A stretch of 7,789 nt of DNA from positions 1-7,789 of the forward strand of contig NYWC01000087.1 of assembly GCA_002684935.1 (NCBI GenBank), written 5' to 3'. Below the pieces are notes generated by a model that was given only the letters and a program-made list of their open reading frames with translations, did no database searches and was not told where the DNA came from. Each line of letters starts with the position of its first letter. Position 1 is the first letter of the stretch. The translations under genes and the position numbers were made by a program. This DNA comes from Gammaproteobacteria bacterium (GTDB taxonomy: Bacteria; Pseudomonadota; Gammaproteobacteria; Pseudomonadales; Pseudohongiellaceae). Positions 1 through 5,248 of this stretch are shown here, piece after piece.

Positions 1-7
1 GGTAGCA

Positions 8-262
8 TCATTGAGAGGACTGTAATTCCAAATACTGCGCGATAATATCGTCAGTGACATTTCCAGAGATGGTTGAGACATAACCTCTGGCCCAAAAGCA
101 TCTTCCCCAGTAGCGCTTGCGCAACTCAGGGAACTCCGTCTGGATCCGTCGCGATAAGCGGCCTTTGATGCGCTGCATGACGGTGGACAGGGCTAGCTTC
201 GCTGAAGCAGACCAGCTCGAAGCCGGTGGTTTCAATCCATTAGGTGGAAAATAAAGTTGCTA
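8..262 (-). pseudogene. IS200-type transposase (TnpA) remnant, C-terminal part
   Basis: The reading frame ends at a TGA at 8-10. It encodes the C-terminal half of a Y1 HUH transposase of the IS200/IS605 group, the enzyme that moves these elements as single-stranded DNA. Recognisable blocks are KLALSTVMQRIKG, EFPELRKRYWG, FWARGY and SGNVTDDIIAQYLE; the last contains the family's catalytic tyrosine. Family members are about 130-150 residues. Here only about 60 residues resemble the family, and the longest open frame, from a TTG at 235, gives 75. Upstream the match fades: the segment where the HUH motif (His-x-His) and a Pro-Pro-Lys would be expected reads WSASAK, and an in-frame TAG closes the frame at 260-262. 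I find no N-terminal half in any minus-strand frame up to 453. It is therefore very probably inactive. It lies downstream of rhaI in the same orientation, marking the edge of the rhamnose locus. Family assignment is from remembered family motifs. Confidence 0.8.
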
Positions 263-453
263 CACAGGCGCACTACGAGTCGGAAAGGACGGTTTGCATA
301 TAGATACCGCAGGTTGGCGTGCAAAGACGCGAACTCCCGATCGGCGGGTTGGTTAATACGGGCGCCACCAAGACTGTTCAAACCCACCGGTCTTTGTAAC
401 GGTACCCAAAACATCCACCTTGCCATGCACTGCGATTTTAGATCCCGCGTCCA
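263..453. other. Intergenic stretch without recognisable gene
   Basis: This stretch separates the transposase remnant from the rhaI stop codon. Open frames cross it on both strands (minus 232-426, plus 257-517), but their products resemble no family I know. The plus frame runs into the rhaI coding region on the opposite strand. I see no clear rho-independent terminator for the rhaD-rhaI transcript here: no GC-rich stem followed by a T-run on the minus strand. It may be decayed insertion-sequence DNA, which is inference only. Confidence 0.5.
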
Positions 454-1749
454 TCATACGATACCCCCGCCACTTCCGACAGCAGCTGGTCGGTTTTTAG
501 CCACCTGCGCGCGATAGCCTGCGGCTCGAAACACCGAGATCGGATCAATGGCTGCACCTGCTTCGAAGCGCGCCATTGCTAAAATAGGCTCTACATCGGT
601 TCTAAAGGCACTCTTGAGGGTATTGCTCGCCATCAGCGGGTCATTGCAATGCTGGTATTCACGAAGGGCCGTACGGTCGACAATCAAAGCTTGTGTATAG
701 GCGCGCTGTACTTCCATTGCACTTTGCATCAAGCTTTCGATGGGATCAGTGACGTTGTGAGACTGATCCAGCATATGCGCGGGATCAAAGCCGGGGGTTT
801 TGCGATCAGCGGCTTCGACAAGCTCGTTAAAAACCAAGAAAAGCCGATAAGGGTCGATCGCGGCCGTATCGAGATCATCATCCCCATATTTGCTGTCGTT
901 AAAATGAAAGCCTCCCAATTTCCCAAACTGAATCAGGCGCGACACGATCATTTCAATATTCACTGTTGGGGCGTGATGGCCCAAATCCACCAGACAAAAG
1001 GCCTTGTCCCCAAGTTCTTTAGCGATCAGATAATTTGTGCCCCAGTCCTGAACAACGGTCGAATAGAAGGCCGGCTCATAAATTTTATGCTCGGAGAAAA
1101 TCTTCCAATCCGTAGGCAAAGCTTTATAGACAACCGACATGGCGTCTAGATAGCGCTGGAACTGGTCTGCAAAGTTCACCTGTCCAGGAAAGTTTGAGCC
1201 GTCGCCAATCCAAACCGTCAGAGCCTTTGAGCCCAGCTTTTTACCAAATTCTATGCAACCAATGTTATGGTCTATCGCCTGCTGGCGGGTTTCGGCCGAC
1301 ACATGGCTCAGCGAACCGTATTTATACGAATAGGCATCTCCAGCATGATCCTGAAATGTGTTTGAATTCATGGCATCAAAGCCCAGCCCCAGCGCGTCAC
1401 CGCGCTGCTTTAATTCGACCGGATCATCGACTTTATCCCACGGGATATGCAAAGACACTCTTGGGGTAGCATTACTAAGCTGATGGATTACAGCGCAGTC
1501 TTCCATTTTGTCGAAAACATGACGCGGTTCACCCGGGCCTGGGAACCGGGCAAACCGGGTGCCCCCGGTGCCCACCCCCCAAGAGGGAACCGCCACTCCA
1601 TAGCTTTGGACTTTGTTGCGCACCGCATCAATGTCGATCCCACGACGAGCCAAATTGCTGCCCAGCGCATCATAATCAGACTGTAATAGCTGTTTCAGGC
1701 TCTGGTTTTCCATCGCCAACTGGTCCTGATTGATCATTTTTTCAGCCAT
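454..1749 (-). CDS. rhaI: L-rhamnose isomerase (RhaI, P. stutzeri/Rhizobium type)
   Basis: Cytoplasmic aldose-ketose isomerase converting L-rhamnose to L-rhamnulose, the first committed step of the phosphorylated rhamnose pathway. The 431-residue product has the TIM-barrel xylose-isomerase-like fold and matches the length of the P. stutzeri enzyme (about 430). The two-metal site can be read directly: E220 in SEHK, D255 and H258 in VDLGHH, H282 in FHFND, D290 and D292 in GDDDLD, and D328 in MLDQSH. These fall one residue after the metal and catalytic positions I recall for the P. stutzeri enzyme. A Gly/Pro-rich loop (about 54-75) precedes the barrel core, and the tail ends GSGGGIV, as in rhizobial homologues. 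The ATG at 1747-1749 is preceded by a G-run (GGGGG) about 7 nt upstream, a modest ribosome site; M5 is an alternative start. It lies 20 nt after the rhaD stop, so the two are almost certainly cotranscribed from the divergent region. Confidence 0.95.
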   Translation of the reverse strand: MAEKMINQDQLAMENQSLKQLLQSDYDALGSNLARRGIDIDAVRNKVQSYGVAVPSWGVGTGGTRFARFPGPGEPRHVFDKMEDCAVIHQLSNATPRVSLHIPWDKVDDPVELKQRGDALGLGFDAMNSNTFQDHAGDAYSYKYGSLSHVSAETRQQAIDHNIGCIEFGKKLGSKALTVWIGDGSNFPGQVNFADQFQRYLDAMSVVYKALPTDWKIFSEHKIYEPAFYSTVVQDWGTNYLIAKELGDKAFCLVDLGHHAPTVNIEMIVSRLIQFGKLGGFHFNDSKYGDDDLDTAAIDPYRLFLVFNELVEAADRKTPGFDPAHMLDQSHNVTDPIESLMQSAMEVQRAYTQALIVDRTALREYQHCNDPLMASNTLKSAFRTDVEPILAMARFEAGAAIDPISVFRAAGYRAQVAKNRPAAVGSGGGIV

Positions 1750-1769
1750 GCTGTGCCCCCATAGTCTGT

Positions 1770-3872
1770 CTATCGCGTGAATGACTGCGCGTTGCCCGCA
1801 TCAACATTCAGAATATTCCCCGTTGATTTTGCCGACTTCTCGGAAGCGAGAAAGTAAATTGCCTCGGCGATATCCTCGGGAAACACCGACCGTTTCAACA
1901 GTGAGCGCTTGCGATAATGTTCCTCAAGCTCGTCGGTTTTCATATTATAAGCCTCTGCACGCGCTTGCTTCCATGATCCCGTCCATATCTTCGACCCACG
2001 CAGAACGGCATCGGGATTGACCACATTCACCCGGATTTGAGCCTCGGCACCCTCAAGGGCCAAACAGCGCGCAAGATGAATTTCGGCCGCCTTAGCGGTA
2101 CAATACGCCGCCGCGTTTGGCGAAGCCGCAAGACCGTTTTTAGACGCGACAAACACCACGTTACCACCAATTCCCTGCGCCCTAAACAATTTAAACGCGG
2201 CGCGCGAGACCAGGAAATACCCGGTTGTCAACGTACTGATGTTTTTGTCCCACAAGGCAAGAGATGTCTCTTCGATCGGCGCCGATGAGGCAAGACCCGC
2301 GTTTGAAACCAAAATATCAATACCACCATAAAACAGCGTCACGGCTTGATAAGCTGCATCCACCTGTGCCTCATCCACCACATTCATCACCACCGAACGC
2401 ACCGCGTCGCTGCCGAACTCAGCGCTCATTTCTTGTTCAGCCTGCTCAAGTGCCGCCACGTCGATATCCGCCAGCACAACACATGCGCCTTCACTCAGCA
2501 TCCGGATGGCTGTCGCACGGCCAATACCACCAGCCCCACCGGTAATAAATGCCACCTTGCCAGCCAAAGATTTGACTTTGGGTTGCCGCTGTAATTTTGC
2601 CTCTTCCAACAGCCAATATTCAATATCAAACGCCTCTTGCGTTGGTAAACCCTGATAGGTGGAAACCATAGCGGCCCCGCGCATCACATTGATCGCATTA
2701 ATATAAAACTCGCTAGAGATCCGTGCCGTGGCTTTGTCTTTGGCAAATGAAATCATACCGACCCCGGGTACCAGAAATATCACCGGGTTGGGATCGCGCA
2801 TCGCCGGACTGTTCGCATGCCGGCAACTGTTGTAATAATCAGCATAATTCTCGCGGTATGCGGCGATTGTGGACGTCAACCCGTCAACGATAGTGGCGAC
2901 ATCTGTTTCACCGGGTGTCAGCTCAACCAGCAAAGGGCAAATTTTGGTACGCAGAAAATGGTCTGGGCAACTGGTTCCAAGCGCAGCCAACGGCGCAAGG
3001 TCCTTTGAACAGACAAATTCCAAAACCGCATCACTGTCATCGAAGTGACCGATCTTGTGATTATCAGCAGAAATCATACCGCGGATACGCACCATCAAGG
3101 CGCTAGCAATTTCAGTGCGTTCGGCAGGCGCGAGCACGTCAAAGGCCGGTCCGCCAAACGGCTGTTGGCCTGCAGTGCGTGTCTCCAGCCAGCTGATCGC
3201 GGTATTGATCGTATCAATCGTTGTTTGATAGCACTCTTTGGGCGTGTCTCCCCAAGTGAACAACCCGTGGCTTGCCAGAATGACCCCCTTGGCTTGGGGA
3301 TTGTCGCGGCAGAATGTCTCCAACCAGAGCCCCAATTCAAAGCCCGGGCGCTTCCATGGCAGCCAGCCAATCGTGTCCCCAAATATCTCGGCAGTCAATG
3401 CTTGGCTGTCGCTCGAGGCGGCAATTGCAATAATCGCATCGGGATGCATGTGGTCGACAAAGGGGCGGGGAACATAGGCGTGCAAGGGCGTATCAATCGA
3501 GGCCGCACGCGGATTGAGGTTAAACGTACAATGCGGCAGATACCCAACCATTTCATCTTCATACGACAGTCCGCGGTAGAGGCCCTGAAGCGCGGTAAGC
3601 TTATCCATATATAAAGTGGAGAACCCATCCGCTTTGATTGTTCCTAAATCACCACCAGATCCTTTTACCCAAAGCACCTCGACCTCTTTTCCGGTCAGCG
3701 GATCGATCTGAACGATTTTTGAGGACGTGTTGCCACCTCCGTAATTGGTCACGCGCATGTCCGACCCCAATAGATTTGAACGGTACACCAAACGCTCAGC
3801 CTCGGACATACCGTCTGCAACGGCATCCTGCCATAAATACGCTAATAGGGATGAACCCACTGAATCAGTCAT
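1770..3872 (-). CDS. rhaD: Bifunctional rhamnulose-1-phosphate aldolase / short-chain dehydrogenase
   Basis: A 700-residue cytoplasmic fusion, the usual length of the aldolase/alcohol-dehydrogenase family (rhaD in Rhizobium; also called RhaEW). Residues about 15-400 form a class II aldolase domain: GGGNTS at 45-50, KGSGGDLG at 70-77, and metal ligands H141 and H143 in HMHPDA and H202 in SHGLFTWG. It should split L-rhamnulose-1-phosphate into DHAP and L-lactaldehyde. Residues about 437-697 form a classical SDR: TGGAGGIG at 444-451, acidic D469/D471 after the second strand (favouring NAD over NADP), NAG at 524-526, and a complete tetrad N544, S577, Y590, K594 (YCTAK). This domain probably oxidises L-lactaldehyde to L-lactate; reduction to propanediol is the alternative. 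The linker is about residues 405-436. The ATG at 3870-3872 has a GGAG site 6 nt upstream. It is first in the rhaD-rhaI operon, and both domains look intact. The direction of the dehydrogenase reaction cannot be read from sequence. Confidence 0.94.
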   Translation of the reverse strand: MTDSVGSSLLAYLWQDAVADGMSEAERLVYRSNLLGSDMRVTNYGGGNTSSKIVQIDPLTGKEVEVLWVKGSGGDLGTIKADGFSTLYMDKLTALQGLYRGLSYEDEMVGYLPHCTFNLNPRAASIDTPLHAYVPRPFVDHMHPDAIIAIAASSDSQALTAEIFGDTIGWLPWKRPGFELGLWLETFCRDNPQAKGVILASHGLFTWGDTPKECYQTTIDTINTAISWLETRTAGQQPFGGPAFDVLAPAERTEIASALMVRIRGMISADNHKIGHFDDSDAVLEFVCSKDLAPLAALGTSCPDHFLRTKICPLLVELTPGETDVATIVDGLTSTIAAYRENYADYYNSCRHANSPAMRDPNPVIFLVPGVGMISFAKDKATARISSEFYINAINVMRGAAMVSTYQGLPTQEAFDIEYWLLEEAKLQRQPKVKSLAGKVAFITGGAGGIGRATAIRMLSEGACVVLADIDVAALEQAEQEMSAEFGSDAVRSVVMNVVDEAQVDAAYQAVTLFYGGIDILVSNAGLASSAPIEETSLALWDKNISTLTTGYFLVSRAAFKLFRAQGIGGNVVFVASKNGLAASPNAAAYCTAKAAEIHLARCLALEGAEAQIRVNVVNPDAVLRGSKIWTGSWKQARAEAYNMKTDELEEHYRKRSLLKRSVFPEDIAEAIYFLASEKSAKSTGNILNVDAGNAQSFTR

Positions 3873-3915
3873 GATTGCTCCAAGTTGTTACCAGCAGTCT
3901 CCCCGTTGGACATCT

Positions 3916-3955
3916 ATTTTGTCAATCATTTTCCGTCATTTTCAATCATTTCATG
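3916..3955 (-). repeat. Four tandem 10-bp operator-like repeats (left arm)
   Basis: Read on the minus strand towards rhaD, four consecutive 10-mers are CATGAAATGA (3955-3946), TTGAAAATGA (3945-3936), CGGAAAATGA (3935-3926) and TTGACAAAAT (3925-3916). The GAAA core therefore recurs once per helical turn on one face of the DNA. GAAA/TTTC repeats with this spacing are the usual shape of DeoR-family operators, and RhaR of R. leguminosarum belongs to that family. Binding here is inference. The last unit contains a perfect TTGACA at 3925-3920, oriented as a -35 box for rhaD. A 17-nt spacer leads to no good -10 match, so the promoter would need an activator or a non-consensus -10. Confidence 0.65.
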
Positions 3956-3976
3956 ATCAATTCGATTCAAAACAGG

Positions 3977-3996
3977 TTGAAAGTGATTGACAGAAT
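3977..3996 (+). repeat. Inverted two-unit copy of the operator repeats (right arm)
   Basis: Read on the plus strand towards rhaS, the units are TTGAAAGTGA (3977-3986) and TTGACAGAAT (3987-3996). Compared with 3933-3916 on the other strand, the 18-nt stretch GAAA(A/G)TGATTGACA(A/G)AAT matches at 16 of 18 positions. It holds a perfect TTGACA at 3987-3992 pointing to rhaS. A regulator bound here would cover the -35 box. The two arms face outward about 50 bp apart, each towards its own operon. The -10 region at 17-18 nt spacing (GAGTGT or AGTGTT) is poor. Confidence 0.6.
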
Positions 3997-4056
3997 CTAG
4001 CGCCAGTGAGAGTGTTTCCGAACAAGACTTAAGCATGGCCCTAGGTCATAAAAAAT

Positions 4057-4084
4057 CTGACACACTGATGATCGGATTGATAAT
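4057..4084 (+). promoter_or_regulatory. Candidate sigma-70 promoter just upstream of rhaS
   Basis: CTGACA (4057-4062) and GATAAT (4079-4084) are separated by 16 bp, each one mismatch from the -35 and -10 consensus. A start site near 4090-4092 would put the 5' end almost on the ribosome site, giving a very short leader of about 15 nt. It is the best consensus match on the plus strand of this gap, but it lies well downstream of the repeat arms. It could be an alternative to the TTGACA at 3987, or a chance match in AT-rich DNA. Confidence 0.35.
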
Positions 4085-4092
4085 AAAGCATC

Positions 4093-4099
4093 GGGAGGA
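4093..4099 (+). promoter_or_regulatory. Strong ribosome binding site of rhaS
   Basis: GGGAGGA ends 6 nt before the rhaS ATG at 4106. It is the strongest Shine-Dalgarno sequence in the window and fixes the start. It contrasts with the near absence of one before rhaT, which fits a need for much more binding protein than ATPase. Confidence 0.75.
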
Positions 4100-4105
4100 A
4101 TAGAA

Positions 4106-5101
4106 ATGAATATATTCAAGAAGCTAACCGTCGCAGCTGCGGCCTCGGCCCTGGCTTTGCTGGCAATTCCAGCAAGCGCTGACACACGAATCGCGCTTGT
4201 TGTAAAATCACTCGGCAACGGCTTCTTTGATGCCGCCGCAAAGGGTGCAGATGAGGCCGCTGCTGAAATTGGTGGGATCGAAGTCATATACACTGGTCCA
4301 ACCGCAGCCACTGCTGAAGGTCAAATTGAGATCGTAAACGCATTGATCGCACAACGTGTCGACGCCATTGCCATTTCGGCCAATGATCCTGACGCTTTGG
4401 TCCCAGTTCTCAAAAAAGCCATGGATCGCGGCATCTCGGTAATTTCCTGGGACTCTGGTGTTGCCGCGGAAGGTCGCCAAATGCATTTAAACCCGTCAGA
4501 TACGGCCTTGATTGGTGAAACAATCATCAAACTGGCAGCAGATTATTTGCCGGATGGCGGCGACGTGGCAATCTTGTCAGCCTCTTCGACAGCAGCAAAC
4601 CAAAACTCTTGGATCGATGCCGCAAAAGCGGCCATGCCAACAAAATTTGCAAATATTAACCTCGTTGCGACGGTCTACGGCGATGATGATTCAGTCAAAA
4701 GCACAGATGAAGCCAAAGGGTTAATCGCCTCATACCCAAATCTGAAAGCCATTATTGCCCCGACCACCGTTGGCGTTGTTGCAGCGGCGCAGGTTGTGAC
4801 CGATGAAGGGTTGATTGGCAAAATTAATGTGACCGGTTTGGCGCTGCCCTCCGAGTTCAAGCAGTTCATCGACAACGGCTCATCAAAGGCAGTCGCCCTC
4901 TGGAACCCAATTGATTTGGGATATTCTGCAGTCTACATCGCCAATGCATTGGCCTCTGGCAGTGTCACGGCAGCACCCGGTGCAACGATCTCAATCGGTC
5001 ATGTGGGCGAGATCACATTGGACGAATCAAACTCAGCGGCGATGGCTGCTCCGTTCACTTTTGACGCCTCCAATATCGAAGCTTTCTCAAAAATCTACTG
5101 A
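4106..5101 (+). CDS. rhaS: Periplasmic rhamnose-binding protein of ABC transporter (RhaS)
   Basis: Secreted solute-binding protein that captures the sugar and delivers it to the RhaT-P-Q importer. The 331-residue product starts with a clear Sec signal peptide: basic MNIFKK, a hydrophobic Ala/Leu core, and cleavage predicted after IPASA at residue 25. No lipobox cysteine is present, so it should be free in the periplasm. The mature part has the periplasmic-binding-protein-like fold 4 (ribose/autoinducer-2 class): first strand TRIALVVKSLGNGFF (27-41), then AEGQIEIVNALIAQRVDAIAISANDPDALVPVL-type segments at about 70-102, the hinge-side SWDSG at 114-118, and the second-lobe stretch ALWNPIDLGYSAVYIANAL (264-282). 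The length fits the family. The specific rhamnose assignment rests on the rha neighbours and resemblance to rhizobial RhaS; fold alone would allow another sugar. It is first in its operon, with a terminator-like hairpin straight after it. Confidence 0.9.
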   Translation: MNIFKKLTVAAAASALALLAIPASADTRIALVVKSLGNGFFDAAAKGADEAAAEIGGIEVIYTGPTAATAEGQIEIVNALIAQRVDAIAISANDPDALVPVLKKAMDRGISVISWDSGVAAEGRQMHLNPSDTALIGETIIKLAADYLPDGGDVAILSASSTAANQNSWIDAAKAAMPTKFANINLVATVYGDDDSVKSTDEAKGLIASYPNLKAIIAPTTVGVVAAAQVVTDEGLIGKINVTGLALPSEFKQFIDNGSSKAVALWNPIDLGYSAVYIANALASGSVTAAPGATISIGHVGEITLDESNSAAMAAPFTFDASNIEAFSKIY

Positions 5102-5118
5102 GACCGCTGACAAATACG

Positions 5119-5148
5119 AACCCGGCACGCGAAGCCTGCCGGGTTTTT
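5119..5148 (+). terminator. Rho-independent terminator-like hairpin between rhaS and rhaT
   Basis: AACCCGGCA (5119-5127) pairs perfectly with TGCCGGGTT (5137-5145), giving 9 bp. A small GC-GAA-GC hairpin can form inside the loop, and the stem runs into five T residues (5144-5148). The hairpin starts 18 nt after the rhaS stop. Since rhaT, rhaP and rhaQ follow on the same strand, partial termination or 3'-end protection would leave extra rhaS mRNA, a common arrangement in binding-protein-dependent importers. Confidence 0.8.
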
Positions 5149-5248
5149 ACGCTTTCACCAGGCTCTTGTCTTGATTGAGCAGGGGTAAAACGCAAAAATC
5201 TAAGCCGAAAGCGCTTGGCCTTTTCATATAAGACAGTAACGTCAGACG
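5149..5248 (+). promoter_or_regulatory. rhaS-rhaT spacer with AAGCGCTT palindrome
   Basis: About 100 nt separate the hairpin from the rhaT ATG. It contains a perfect 8-bp palindrome AAGCGCTT (5209-5216), whose CG centre resembles LacI-family operator cores. The alternative reading is a weak hairpin, GCCGA (5204-5208) with TTGGC (5215-5219), followed by CTTTTC. Weak promoter-like boxes exist: TTGATT (5171-5176) and AAAAAT (5194-5199) at 17 nt, and an isolated TATAAG at 5227-5232. None is convincing. No Shine-Dalgarno better than CAGACG lies before the rhaT start. Whether a second promoter exists here is open. Confidence 0.3.

Larger units (their letters stand above)
3873..4105. promoter_or_regulatory. 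Divergent control region between rhaD and rhaS
   Basis: This 233-bp non-coding region lies between divergent start codons and must drive both operons. From left to right it holds the rhaD ribosome site (GGAG on the minus strand at about 3879-3882), a 40-bp array of 10-bp repeats, a central TGATCA palindrome at 3954-3959, a two-unit inverted copy of the repeats, a second candidate promoter at 4057-4084 and the rhaS ribosome site. The TGATCA palindrome coincides within half a base pair with the axis of the large dyad made by the two repeat arms. No open frame here looks like a gene, so the regulator is not encoded in this gap. Confidence 0.85.

Noticed and set aside
232..426. Minus-strand 64-codon frame next to the transposase remnant
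   Set aside because: It was considered as the missing N-terminal part of the transposase, but it has none of the expected motifs (no His-x-His, no typical N-terminal block) and a different frame. No family is recognised.
257..517. Plus-strand 86-codon frame covering the intergenic stretch
   Set aside because: It overlaps the rhaI 3' end on the opposite strand, has no clear ribosome site, and its arginine- and proline-rich composition is typical of a random frame.
649..1149. Plus-strand open frame (166 codons) antisense to rhaI
   Set aside because: It is embedded opposite the catalytic core of rhaI, with no start signals and no recognisable domain.
1530..1585. GC-rich inverted repeat CACCCGG/CCGGGTG and CCGGG runs
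   Set aside because: It encodes the conserved Gly/Pro-rich loop of RhaI (GTGGTRFARFPGPGEP region), so codon content explains it, and there is no T-run as in a terminator.
3045..3614. Long plus-strand open frame (189 codons) antisense to rhaD
   Set aside because: It lies wholly inside the well-supported rhaD coding sequence, its product is low-complexity and unlike any family I know, and it shows no ribosome site. It is an antisense shadow.
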